A DNA stretch of 64,000 nucleotides from Zygnema cylindricum (lineage: Eukaryota > Streptophyta > Zygnematophyceae > Zygnematales > Zygnemataceae): assembly GCA_037447655.1 (NCBI GenBank), contig JBBHKE010000083.1:205961-269960 (forward strand), in the 5' to 3' direction. Below are positions 1 through 14,100 of this stretch, in pieces. Numbering within the stretch: the first letter of the stretch is position 1; the number at the start of each line of letters is the position of its first letter. The translations under genes and the position numbers were made by a program. The notes beneath the pieces were generated by a model. The model was not told the DNA's origin and searched no databases. It worked only from the letters and a program-made list of their open reading frames with translations.

Positions 1-2030
1 TCTCTCTTCGTTTTCCCCTCTCACTCCTCTACCCCCTTCCCCCTATCTCCATCACCAGCTTTCCTTCCCCCATCTCCTCACTCTCCCCTTTTGCTTCTCT
101 CTCCCCTCTCTTTTTTTTATCCCCACTCTACTTTATCTCCCTTACCCCTCCCCCCCACTTCCGCTATCTTTCTTTTCCCCCCTCTCCTTCCTCTCCCTCT
201 CTCACCAACTTTCTCCTCTATAGTGCCTCTCATCTCTCTCATCTCTCTCTCTTTCTCCCTCTCACCATCTCTCTCACCCTCCCTCTTTCCCTCTCCTTCT
301 TTCCTTCTCACTATCCCATCTCTCATCCTCCCATCTCCACCCCTAACCCTCCCACCATCTCCCACTTACCCTTTCATTCTCTCTCCCTCTCTCCCTCTAT
401 CTCTCCCTCTCTACCCCCTCTCCATTCCTCCCCTCTTTCCCACTCCTCCGATCCCTACCTCACGCTCTGCCCTCCTCCGCCTATCCCGCTAGCCACCCTT
501 CTCTTCCTCACCCCATCTCCTCCTTCCATTCTCACGGCCCAACCTTATCCCCCTCCAGCCCACCCAAGCTCTCACCCTCTCGCCCTCCCACCCTCCCGCT
601 CTGCACATCTTCCTCTCTCCCCCTCCCACCCTCGCCTACCGCCCTCCCCTCGTCCCCTCTTACCCCCTCCTCCTGTCTCCCTCTCCCCCTCCAGCCAACC
701 CTCCTCCCCTTCTCCTCCTCTCCGTATATCCTCCCCTCTCCCTTTTTTCCCCTCCCCTTACCCCACGCCCCCAGCATACCCCCTACCACTCCCCTTCTAG
801 CTTGCTCTCCTTCTCCTCCTCTACCTTTTACCCTGCCACCCTCCTCCGCCATTTCCCTTACCTAGCCCCTTCCTTTTCCCCCTCTCCCTCCTTCTCCCTT
901 TGTTTCTCCCTTTCTATCTTCCTCTCACCCTCCCACAGTCCCTCTCCCTCTCTTTCCAACCTTCTCCTCTCTTCCTCTCCCCCAATTTCCCTCTCTGCCT
1001 CTCCTCCCCTTTCCCGCCTCTCTTTGTCTATCCCTCTGCCTCTTCTCTCGCTCTCTCCACTTCTCCCCCGCTCTCCCCACTCTCAACCTTTTTACCGTCT
1101 CCCCCCATCTCCCTCTCTCCACGTGTACATCCCTCCAACTTCACCTTCTTCACTCCCCCGTCCCCTCCACTTTCCCTCCTTCTTCTCCTCCTCCCTCTGC
1201 CCATCCTTATCCCCCTTTCTCAACCTTCCCCACGCTCTACTCCTCGCCCGACCTCCATCACTCCCCCTCTTTCTCTAACCCTCTTTTTTTCTACCTCCTT
1301 CTGCCCCTCTCCTTCGTCCGCTAACACCCTAACACTTTCGCCCCCTCACTTTTCCCCCCATTCCCCTCCAACCCCTCCTGTTCCTCTTTATCCTTGGCCC
1401 TGCCACCCTCCGCCCCACGTATCATCTCCCCCTCTCCTCGTCTCTCCACCCTCCCACTCATCTTCCCCCGTCCCTTTCTCTCTCCGCCTCCCCTCCCCCC
1501 TCCCCCTTCCTCTACCTCTTTCCCTTCAACCCCTCCCTCCTTCAAATAATAGACCATAACAACTTGCAAAATTTATTTTCACGCCCCCTCCATTTCCCTG
1601 TTCCCCTCCTCCCTCTCCCCCTTTCCTTAATGGACTACAATGACTTATAATTGTTGCAGCTAATTTTTGCAAGACCCTCCTCCCTCTCCGCCTCTCTCTC
1701 CCTCTTCCTCTCCCTATCTCTATCCATCTTTCCCTCTTCGCCTCCCATTACACCTCCCTCTCCCCCTCAACCTCACTCTTATTCCCCCTCTTTCCCTCTC
1801 CCACTCCACCTCTCTTTCCTCGTCCCCTCTCCCCTTCTCCTCGTCTTCCCTTTTTACCCTCCCCCTCGCCCCCGCCGACCACTTCCTCCCCCTTTTCTCC
1901 ATTCCACAATTTACTCTCTCCACCACTCATTTTCTCCACTTCTCCTCCCCTTCCCCTCTCCCTCTTCCCCCCTTCCTATTTTTTTCATTCCCCTCCTTTT
2001 CCCCAATCCAACTCGGTTCATGTGTATTAC
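1..2030. repeat. Polypyrimidine tract (+ strand)
   Basis: Nearly pure C/T on the + strand (CCCTCTCC-type words) with no fixed period. It lies downstream of the last visible LRR exon on the minus strand and reads as GA-rich DNA in that gene's sense. Two short non-pyrimidine islands (about 1541-1585 and 1629-1670) share a word of the form AATRGACYAYAA and may be worn intron flanks. The long open frames here have only S/P/L/F or G/R/E/K composition and are not genes. Confidence 0.9.
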
Positions 2031-2102
2031 AAGCGTATGAGGGATCTCAGCTGACCGATGGACGATGGAATACTTCCACTCAACTGGTTGTTATATAAAA
2101 CT
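2031..2102 (-). CDS. LRR exon 6 (most 3' visible)
   Basis: Acceptor GTCACAG, donor GTAATACA, 72 nt, phase 2. It encodes VLYNNQLSGSIPSSIGQL. The donor leads into another GA-rich tract that runs to the window edge, so later exons, if any, lie outside. Confidence 0.75.
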
Positions 2103-5100
2103 CTGTGACAGTAGGAATCCACGAAACCAATCATAAAAATGCGATCTCGCCCCCTCCTATCCACCTGCCCCTCTCCCCCTCCCCTTTTCCCTCCTCCCTC
2201 TACCTCTTTTTTCCTCTCCCGCTCTCATCCCATTCCTCTCCCTCTCCTTAATCCTCCTCATCTCCCTATCCCTCTCATTTTCTCTCCTTTTCTATTTCCA
2301 CTCCCTATTTCCTTTTCTCTCTCCCTTTTTCCCACTCCCCCTATCCCTCTATCCCCCTTTCCCCCTCTCTATTCCCTTTCCTCTTTCCCCTCTCTCTCGC
2401 CTATCTTGTCCCTCCCTTTTCTTTTCTCCCTCCCCCCTAATCCCACCGTCGCCCATTCCGCGCTCTCCTCCCTTTCCATCACTCCCCCTATTTTCCCTTT
2501 CTCTCCCCTATCTACCTCTATCTCTCTCCCCCTCTTCCCTCCTACCCTTCCCCCCACTTCCCAACTCTCCACAACCCTTTTACCCCTCTTTCCCTTTTAA
2601 CCTCTACCCCCCTCCACCCCACTACCTTTGTATACCCATCTCCCCATCTTCCTCTCTCTCTATTCCTCTTCTCCCATCTCCCACTCTCTCTCTCTTTCCC
2701 TCTCCCTCGCCCTGCCCGCTCCTTCCCCCGCTACCTCCCTCTCCTCCTCCCTCTCTCCCGCCCCCTTCCCCTCTCCCTACTCCTCACATCCATCTCTTTT
2801 CCCTCTCACCCTCATCTCTCCTTGCTCCCTTATCTCCTCTCTTTCCCTCTCCTCCAATTTCCCTTTTCCTATTTTGCTTGCATCTCTTTACCTATCTTTT
2901 TTCTCGCTCTCTCTGCCCCTTCCAACCGGCCCCAACTTTCCCTACTCTTCATTCCCCTGCTCTCCACCTCTCCCTTTTCCCCCTCCCGTTCGCCCACCCT
3001 ATCACTGTCCTCCCCTCCTACCATCACCCTTCCTCTCACCCTCTCCTTCCAACTCGCCCACCCCCTCCTAATGCAAACCAGAGTTTCACGTGTCTTACAA
3101 GTTTTGGAGGGATTTCAGCTGACCGATGGACGATGGAATGCTCCCACTCAACTGGTTGCCAGATGCCCATCTGTGACACGGACCATCCACAAAACCAATC
3201 ATAAAACTGAAATAAAAACAAATATCCTCTTCCTCTTTTTTCCTCCTCTCCTCCCACTCGCACCTCCTACCCTCCCGTGATAACCCTCCACCCAACCCCT
3301 CATCCTTCCCCTCGACTTCCCACTCTCCTTCCCCCCCCGCCCCGGCCCTTTCCCTCGCCCTCTCACCTACCCCTTCCTCATCTTTTCTCCTTCCCTTTCT
3401 TCCTTTCCCTCTCCCTCTCCCCCGCCCTCTTGCTCTTCCTTTCGCCATTTCTTCCAATTGCCTATTCCACCATCCATTTTTTCCTCTCTCTCTCCTTTCC
3501 TCTCCTTCCTTATTTCCGCATTCCCTCCCTTTATCCCCCACTCGCTCTTTCCTTCTCCCTCAACTCATGACTTATACGACCCTCTCCCCCCCTGTACTTT
3601 TTTTCTCCCCTCTCCCCCACTCTTGCCTTCTCACCGATCCTTTTTCCCGTCCTTGTTCCCCGTTCCCCTCTTTTTCCTCCTCTCCCTCTCCCTCTCTCTC
3701 CCCTTCTCCCCCTCCCTCTCCCTCTCCCACCCCATCTTCCACCCCCTCTCCTCCTGCCCTCCACCTTCCTTTTTACCTCCCTCTCCCCCACTCTTACTCT
3801 TCCTCTCCAACTCTCCCCCTCTCCCACTCTCCTCCTCTCCCCCTCTCATCCACTTCCTCACCTCTAGCTCCCCTTCTCTCCCCCTATATTTTTCTCTCAA
3901 CTCTGCTACTCCTCTCAAATCAACGAACCAATTGACCACTCTTTATGTGCAACACAACCATAGCATAATGTGTCTTACAATTCTTGGAGGGATGTCAGGT
4001 TACCGATGGACGATGGAATGCTTCCACTCAACTGGTTGTCATATAAACCTCTGTGACAATAGGCCACCACAAAACCAATTATAGAAAAATCCTTGTTATA
4101 TAGAATTATGAGACACGAGGCATCAACAAAACCGGTAATCAAAACACAACAAATATCGGAAGAAATTATAATTCAAATTACAGTTTTCAAACACACAATT
4201 GCATTTGTTTACATGCTTCCCTCCTCTCCCCGTCCTACCACTTTAACCCGCGCCCTCCCCTATTTTTGCCCATTTTCAACCTCTATTGTCCCTTTATAAC
4301 AACGTGTCTCGTAATTTTTCCCGGTTGAAAAAAATTATAATCACTCAATTTCCATTATTTAATTTCAATAGATAAAAAAAATCAAAAATTATAACTTATA
4401 ACAAAATACTACTTCCGAAAAAAGATAAAAAATTCTTAAAGGTCAACCTAGAAAATTTTTAAAAATGACAATAATAATCTTATTCATTACTTTTCATTTG
4501 TTGAATAAAATGAAGGTGTTTTCTAAATATTGTATTAATTAAAATTAAAATCGATTACATTTTATGGCTAACACTATACATTTATGCTTTACAAGTGGTT
4601 GTTGTAGACCATTATTATCTAATATAATTAATAATAATTTGTGGTTATTTTATTAATTATTTAACGCTTATTTTTTGTTTTATCTTATTTCTTATTGTTG
4701 TGATGTTATACATGATGTTTATTATAATTATTATTTTTATTCTTGTTATCATTGTTATTATTGCTATTATAGATATTATTATTATCATTACTATTATCAT
4801 TATAATTATGAATATTACTATTTATTATTGCAATTTATATATGTCATTCTTGTTATTTATCATTTTTCAAAATTAAAATTACTTTCACATAAATTTTACA
4901 TGTTATTATTATCGATTAATATCATGTATTTTTACAATCAATATAAGTGTCTTTCACTTCTATTATCATTGTATGTTGTTTTTATTATTTATATCATTGT
5001 TTTTACTATTATTATTATTACTATTATTATTATTGTTATTGTTTTTGTTACTATTATTGTTACTGTTACTATTACTGTTGTTCCTCTTACTGTTACTATT

Positions 5101-8100
5101 ACTACTTTTACTATTATTGTTGTTACTGTTATAATTACTGTTATTGTTACTGTTATTGTTACTGTTATTATTACTGCTACGGTCACAACTGTTACTGTAA
5201 CTGTTACTACTGTTAATGTTACTATTGTAACTGTTACTATTGTAACTCTTACTATTAGTGGTACTGTTACTATTGCTATTCCAACTAATACTGTTATTGT
5301 TACTATTACTGCTACTGTTACAACTGTTTCTATTACTACTCTTACTACTCTTACTGTTACTATTCTTAACGTTACTAATACTGTTACTATTACTATTACT
5401 ACTGTTACTGTTATTACTGTTACTGTTGCTACAATAACTCCACTGACACTACTACTGTTACTGTTAATGTTACTGTTACTGTTACTACTACTGTTAATGT
5501 TACTATTATTGTTACTCTTACTGCTACTGTTACTATTACTTTTACTGTTACTGTTAATTAAACGACTAGTGTTATTGCTACTGTTACAATGTTACTACTC
5601 CTATTACTGTTCCACTTACTGTTCCTGTTACTGTAACTGTTACTGTAACTGTTATTCTGTTACTGTAACTGTTACTATTACCGTTACTATTACCGTTACT
5701 GTTACTTTTGCTATTACTGTTAGTGTTACTGCTACTGTTACTGTTATTGCTCCTGTTACAATTAGTGTTACTATTACTGTTACTATCACTGTTACTATTA
5801 CTATTTCTATTACTCTTCCTGTTACTCTTATGTTACCGTTACTGTCACTGCTACCATTACTATAACTGTCACTGTTTCTGTTACTGTTCCTGTCTTTGTT
5901 CCTGTTATTGTTACTGTCACTGTTACTTTTACTCTTACTCTTACTGTTATTGCTGTTAGTGTTACTTTTACTATTACTATTACTATTACTGTTACTGTTA
6001 CTGTTACTATTACTGTTAATGTTACTGTTACTTTTATTTCTACTGTTACTATTATTGTTACTTTTGTTATTGTTACTCTTATCGTTGTTAGTGTTAATGT
6101 TACTATTTTGTTACTGTAACGGTTACTGTTACAATTATTGTGACTAACTGTTACTGTTATTGTTACTCTCTCTTACTGTTGTTATTGTTACTGTTACTGT
6201 TACTTCTATTGTTACTGATATTGTTACTGGTATTATTACTCTTACTGTTGTTACTGTTACTGTTATTGTTATTATAACTCTTGCTGTAACTGTCACTATT
6301 ACTTTTACTATTACTATTACTTTTACTGTTAATTTTACTATTAGTGTTATTGCTCCTGTTACTGTTACTGTGTTACTACTACTGTTACTGTTATTGTTAC
6401 TACTGTTACTATTACTATTGCTGTTTTTATTACTATTACTGTTACATTCTTGTTACTGTAACTGTTACAATTACTGTTCCTTTACTGTTTCTGTTACTGT
6501 AATTGTTACTATTACATTCTTGTTACTGTAACTGTAAATGTTCCTAGTAAAGTAATTGTTACTATTACTTTTACTGTTACTGTTACTGTTACTTTTCTGT
6601 AACTATTCTTGTTACTGTTACTTTTATTGTTACTGTAAGTGCTACTGCTACTGTTACTGTTACTGTTATTCTTGTTGTTACTGTTACTGCATCTGTTACT
6701 TTTATTGCTCTTACTCTTACTTATCATTATTGTTTCTGCTACTGTTACTGCTCTTGTAAAGTTATTGTCACTGTTACTTTTACTGTTACTAAACTGCTCC
6801 TGTTACTGCTCCTGTTATAATTATTGTTACTGTTACTGTTACCGTTCCTGTTACTGTAATTGTTACTATTACATTCTTGTTACTGTAACTGTTACTGTTC
6901 CTGTAAAGTAATTGTTACTATTACTTTTACTGTTACTGTTACCGCTCTTGTTACAATTATTGTTACTGTTACAATTATTGTTACTGTTACAATTATTGTT
7001 ACTGTTACAATTACTGTTACCGTTACTGTTACTATTACTATTACATTGACTGTTATTGACATTCTTGTTACTGTAACTGTTACTATAATTGTTCCTTTAC
7101 TGTTTCTGTTTCAGTAATTGTTACTATTACTTTTACTTTAACTGTTACTGTTACTTTTTTGTACCTACTGTTACTTTTTTGTACCTATTCCTGTAACTTT
7201 ACTTTTACTGTTACTGTTAGTGTTACCGCTACTGTTATTGTACCTATTCCTATTACTTCCGCTATTGTTATTGTACCTATTCCTATTACTTTATTTTTAC
7301 TGTTACTGTTATTGTTACTTTTACTGTTACTGTGACAGTTACTGCACCTGTTACATTTATTGATGTTACTCTTACTTATTATTATTGCTTCTGCTACTGC
7401 ATCTATTATTGTTACTGCTCTTGTTACAATAATTGTAACCGTTATTGTTACTATTATTGTTACTGTTACTATAACTGTTACTGTAATTGTTACTATTACA
7501 TTCTATTATTACATTCTTGTTATTGTAACTGTTACTGATACTGTTCCTGATACAGTAATTGTTACCATTACTTTTACTTTTACTGTTAATGTTACTTTTC
7601 TGTTCTCTTGTCACAATTATTGTTACAGTTACAATTAGTGTTACCGTTACTGCTACTATTACTATTATAGTCACAATTATTATTACATTCTTCTTATTGT
7701 AACTTTTACTGATACTGTTCCTGATACAGTAATTGTTACCATTACTTTTACTTTTACTTTTACTGTTACTATTACTTATTATTATTGTTTCTGCCACTGT
7801 TACTACTCTTGTAAAGAAATTGTTATTGTTACTTTTACTGTTACTAAACTGCTCCTCATACTGCTCCTGTTATAATTATTGTTACTATTACTGTTACCGT
7901 TCTTGTTACTGTAATTGTAACTATTACATTCTTGATACTATAACTGTTACTGTTCTTGTTATAGTATTTGTTACTATTACTTTTACTTTTACTGTTACTC
8001 AACTTTTCTGTAACTATTCTTGTTAGTGTTACTTTTACCATTTATGTTACTGTTACTTTTTCTGCTACTGTTGCTGTTATTGTTATTGATGCATCTAAAA

Positions 8101-11100
8101 CTTTAATTGCTGTTACTCTTACTTATTATTATTGTTTTTGCTATTGATACTGCTCCTGTAAAGTAATTGTTACTATTACTTTTAGTGTTACTGTTACCGC
8201 TCTTGTTACAATTATTGTTACTGTTACAATTACTGTTACCGTTACTGTTACTATTACTATTGCAGCCACTGTTATTGACATTCTTGTTACTGTAACTGTT
8301 ACTGTTATTGTTCCTTTATTGTTCCTGTTACTGTAATTGTTACTATTACATTCTTGTTATTGTAACTGTAACTGTTCCTACTACAGTAATTGTTACTATT
8401 ACTTTAACTGTTATTGTTACTTTTTTGTACCTATTCCTGTTACTTTACTTTTACTGTTAGTGTTAGTGTTACTGCTACTGCTACTGTTACAGTACCTATT
8501 CCTGTTACTTTACTTTTACTGTTACAGTTAGTGTTACTGCTACTGTTACTGTTATTGTTACTGTTACTCTTACTATTACTGAAACTGTTACTTCATCTGT
8601 TACTTTTATTGCTACTGTTACTTCATCTGTTACTTTTATTGCTGTTACTCTTATTTATTATTATTGTTTTTGATACTGCATCTGTTACTGTTATTGCTAT
8701 TGTTACTATTACTTTTACTGTTATTGTAACTGCTCCTATTACAATTATTGTAACCGTTACTGTTGTTATTATTGTTACTATTACTATTAGTGTTACTGTT
8801 ACTGTAATTGTTATTATTACATTCTTGTCAGTGTAACTCTTACTGATACTGTTCTTGATACAGTAATTGTTACCATTACTTTTACTTTTAGTGTTACTTT
8901 TTTGTAACTATTCATGTTACTGTTTCTTTTACTACTCCTGTTATTGTTACTCTGTTACTTTTACTGCTACTGTTAAGTTACTTTTATTGTTGTTACTCTT
9001 ACTTATTGTTATTATTTCTGCTACTGTTACTGCTCCTGTTACTGCTCCTGTAAAGTAATTGTTACTGTTACTTTTACTGTTACTATTACTATTACTGTCA
9101 TTGATAATGTTCCTGTCACTATTACTATATGTGTTATTGTTTCGTTCTTGTTATTGTTCCCGTTCTTGTTACTGTGACTGCTACTCTTACTCTTACTCTT
9201 GCTGTTGCTGCTGTTAGTGTTACTTTTACTATTAGTGTTACTTTTACTATTACTGTAACTGTTACTAAACACCTTTACTGTTATTGTTACTACTGTTGTT
9301 ACTGTGACTATTGCTACTGTGACTTTGTGACTTCGTTATAGCCACTCTTACTGCTAGTGTTAGTGTTAGTGTTTCTGTTATTGTTAATGTTACTGTTACT
9401 GCTAGTGTTAAAGTTTTACTGCTATTGAGTGTTATTGTTAATGTTAAAGTTTTACTTCATTTGTCACTGTTACTGTTATTGTTACTGTACTATTACTGTT
9501 ACTATTATTATTGTTACTATTATTATTGTTATTGTTACTGTTACTGTTACTGTTATTGTCACTGTTATTGTTACTATTACTGTTCTTCTTACTGTTCTTG
9601 TTCCTATTCCTGAAACTGTTACTGTTCCTCACTGTCCCTGTTACTGTTATTGTTACTCTTTCTGTTACTTTTTCTTTTACTGTTACTATTAACGTTTATC
9701 TTACTGATACTGTTCCTGTTATTGTTACATTCGCTCTTACTCTTACTTTGTAATTGTCACTGTCATTGTCATTGTCACTGTCACTGTCATTGTCATTGTC
9801 ACTGTCACTGTCAGTGTTACTGTTACTGTTACTATTACTTTTCTTTTTACTTTTACTGTTACTGTTACTTTTACTCGTACTTTTACTGTTACTTTCCTGT
9901 TACTTTTACTATTTATGTTACTTTTACTGTTACTGTCACTGCTTCCTGTTATTGATTCTGTTACTTATACTGGTACTTTTACTGCTTATGTTGCTTTCCT
10001 GTTACTTTTACTGTTTCTGTTTCTTTTACTATTACTGTCACTGCTTCTGTTACTATTACAGTTATTGTTTGTGTTATTGTTACTGTTACTTTTACTGTAA
10101 TTGTATTATTACTGTTACTGTAACTTTTACTCTTACTGTTACTATTACTGTTACTGTTACTTTAAATATATATTTAAAATAAATAGTAAAATTAAAATAA
10201 AAAAATTTCACAAAATGTAAATAGTAATATTTGTCTACTTCGTAAAAATATAATTTCTATAACGTTTATGTTGAAAATTTGAAAAAAAAAAACAAAATGA
10301 AAAAAATTACAAAAAGACAAAAAAAAATCAAACATAAAAAAATACAATACAAATAATAAAAAAAAAAGATAATTTAGAAGATAGAGAAACATAAATTAAA
10401 TGTAAAAAAAAATGGTGTTTGTTTAAAAAAATCATTAAAAATATGATCATTTTAATCATATGTTTTGTATTTAAACAACTTATTTGTTTTATTGAAAAAA
10501 TAGTAATAAAAAAAACATTAAAAATTGTATAAAACTAATGACTATTATTTAAAATTGGTAAAAAAAAAAAAAAAAGAGTAAAAAAAAAAACAAAGAGAAA
10601 AGGAAAAAATTGATAGAACAAAGAAAAAAAATGAGAAAAAAAAATATTTGAAAGGTAAAATAAAAACTCAAACACTTCTGTTTTAGAGAGATAGAGAAAA
10701 AAAATGGGGGAGAAAAGAGGAAAGAGAAAAATAAATAAAAAAGTAGAAGAAGAAGAAAAGAGGGGAAAAAAAAAGAAAGAGAAAAGAACAAAGGAGTAGT
10801 AAAAAAACCAGAGATAGAAAGAAAAAATAAAAACTAAAAAGAAATAAAGAGAGAGAAAGGGTTAACTAAACTATTACTGTTACTATTATTACTTACTGTT
10901 ACTATTACTATTACTGTTACTTATACTACTACTATTACGACGACAACTACTATGACTAGTAGTACTGGTATGACTAGTAGTACAACTATTACTAGTATTA
11001 CCACTATGACTAGTATTGCTAGTATGACGAGTATTACTTGTATTATTAAGATTGGTAGTATTACCAGTATAACTAGTAATACTAGTAACAGTAGTATTAC

Positions 11101-14100
11101 TAACATTAAGATTAGTATTATTATTGTTAGTATTATTATTATTTTTATTATTAGTATTGGTATTATTAGTAATAGTATTAGTATTAGCATTATTACTAAT
11201 AATAGTATTATTATTAGTATTATTATTAGTAGCATAAGTATTATTAAAATTATTAGTATTATTATGATTAACTATATTTTTTTTAGTATTATTAGTATTA
11301 TTATTTTATTATTATTAGTAGTAGTAGTACAAGTTTTATTAGTATTATTATTTTTAGTATTATTATCTCTATTATTATTGTTGTTGTTGTTGTTATTATT
11401 TTGTTCTTATTGTTTATTATTATTCTTTTTATTGTTGTTGTTCTTACTATTGTTGTTTCTATTATTGTTGTTGTTGTTATAATTGTTGTTGTTGTTTTGT
11501 TCTGATTATTATTGTTGTTATAACATTTGTTGGATTATCTGTGATTTTTTTATTGTTATTATGTTGTCATTATTGTTATTATTACTACTATTATTAATAG
11601 CTATTATTCTTGTTATAAAGAGTTATATATATTCTTTTATTATTAATAGTTCTAATTCTTCTTAACTAGTAACAGTTTTAATTCTTATTTTTTATTAATT
11701 GTGACAATTAATATTTTACTATTGATTATTAATTAATTAACTATTGATTATTTATAAATGATTACTAATCCCTAATTTTTTAATTCTTAATTATTAATTG
11801 CTGATTATTCATTGTTGATTAGTAATTTATTAACATATAATTTTTAATTAAATATATTAATTGCTAATTAACAGTTATTAACAATACATTATTAATTATT
11901 AATTTCATTGATAATTATTAATTTCATTGATAATTATTAATCATTAATTGTTAATGATTAGTTATAAGTTATTAGGTACAAGATTTTAATTATTAATCAT
12001 TAGTTATAAATTATTAATCATTAAATTATTAATTAATTATTACTAATTAAAAATTCTTAATTTTTATCACCAAACATTAACCATTCCTTATTAATATTAA
12101 TCATTAATTCTTAATCATTAATCAATAATTTTTAATCACAAATTATTAATTTTGAATTATTATTTATTATATATTATTTGTTATCTGATATTTACTAATT
12201 ATTCATTAATTATTAATTATTACTTATTATATATTATTTGTTATCTGTTATTTACTATATATTCATCAATTGTTAACTATATTATTAACTATATCTCTCA
12301 TCCTCCTTCCCTCTCACTCTCTCCCTCCCCTCTCTCATTCTTTGCCTCACCCGCTCCCTATCCATCTCTCTTTAATTGTCTCTCTCCCACTCCCTATCTC
12401 TTTCCCTCTCCTTCGCCCCTCCTCTCTACCCCTCTTTTTAAGTGTAACACACGTGTAACACAACCATAGTGTGATGTGTCATACAAATATCGGAGGGATC
12501 TCAGTTGACCGATGGACGATGGAATGCTTCCACTCAACTGGTTGGAAGATAGAGATCTGACATCCACAAAACCAGCCACAAAAAATTTAAGCATAAATCG
12601 AACATCAAGGAACAAAAAAACAAAATCTTATTAGAATATTTCCACACACGATTGCATTTGTTCATAAGCGACACCCTCTCCCCTCTCTTTCGCCACCTTA
12701 CCTTTTCCCCCCTCTCCCTCACTTTGCTACAAAACACAAATAGTTCAAAAATTGAAATTTCGAATCTAAAATACAAACTCCCTCCTTCCTCTACCTTCTA
12801 CGTTTCCCCTCCCCTCACCCTTCCCTCCACCTCCCTATCCCCGTCTCCCTCTTTTCCCTCTCCCCCTCCCTTTTGTCTCTCTCTCCTTGCCAGCCTACCA
12901 CTCCCTCTACCTCTCCCTCTCCATCTCCCTCTCCTTTTCTCTTTTCCACTCTCTCTCGCTCTCTCTCTCTCCCTATCCCTCTCCCTCTCTCTCCCCCTCT
13001 CCCTCTCCTTCTCTCTCTCTCCCTCTCTATCTCGTTCTTCCACCCCTTTGTCCACCCACCTCTACCCCTCCCGCCCTCCCCACCCTCCCCTATCCTCAAT
13101 CTCACCCTCCTTCCCTCCCTCTCAACCCCCTCGCCATCACCCCCTCTCCTCCCTCTCTTTATCCCTCTTTCCCGCTTCACTTTCCACTCCACCTCTCTCT
13201 CACCCTCGACCTCACTCTCATTCCCCCCTCTTTCCCTCTCCCACTCCAACTTCTTCTCCTTAACCCCTCTCCCTTTCTCCCTAGTTCCCCTCTCCCCCCC
13301 CCCCTAGCCCTCGACCCCGCACCCCGCTCTGCCTCCCTCTCCTCTCCCTCATTCTCCCCCTCCTCGTATTCTTCCTTCTTCCCCTTTCCCTCTTCGAACT
13401 CCTATTCCCAGTCGTCCTTCCACCCCATCCCCCTCCCCCTCTCCCTTTTTCCCTTTCTCCCTTTCTCTCCATCTCTTTTTCCCCCTCTCTCCCCGTCTCT
13501 CCCCCTCTCCCTCCCCCCTTCCCTTCGCCCTCGACCACGCTCCTACCCCCTCTTCCTCTCCTTATTCTCCTCCCTTTGCTTCCCTTTTTTTTTCCTTTAA
13601 CCTTTACCCCCTTCCTTTACAAACTGTGCAATTTTTTTTTCTAGAACACAACCATAGTGTCATGTGTCTTACAAGTCTTGGAGACATGTCAGTTGACCAA
13701 TGGACGAGGGAATGATTCCACTCAACTGGATGGAAAATAGACCTCTGTGACAAAATGCATCCATAAAACCAAACATTAAAACAAAATAAACATTGAGGGA
13801 AAAAAAACAAAATCCTAATACAATATTTTCACACAACACGTTTTTTTTTTATGCGTCCTCCCCTCCCTTTTTTTTCGCCACCTTTGCCCCCTCCTCCTCT
13901 CACTCACTTTGCTATAAAACAATAAAACATTTCAAAAATTGAAATTTTAACTTCAAAATGCAACACCCTCCCTCCTCCTCTGCTTCCCCTCAGCCTTCCC
14001 TCCACCTCCCTCTCCATTTGTTCCTCTTTTCCCTCTCCTTCTCCCTCTCCCAACTCCCTTTCCATCTCATCCTCCACCGCCGCCCTCCCCCTCCACTTCA

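Noticed and set aside
91-4084. Many open frames of 60-220 codons rich in S, P, L and F (or G, R, E, K on the other strand)
   Set aside because: They follow from polypyrimidine composition, overlap in several frames at once, and have no motif. The only coding content here is the short LRR exons.
4675-9950. Long frames such as the 396-codon one at 4675-5865 that look like hydrophobic membrane proteins
   Set aside because: They translate the TTACTG/TTATTG repeat; the three frames give T/V, Y/C and L runs in turn, and no frame has a stable start or domain.
4680-10165. CRISPR-like array of repeats and spacers
   Set aside because: No constant repeat separated by unique spacers; it is a degenerate hexamer tandem repeat in a eukaryotic intron.
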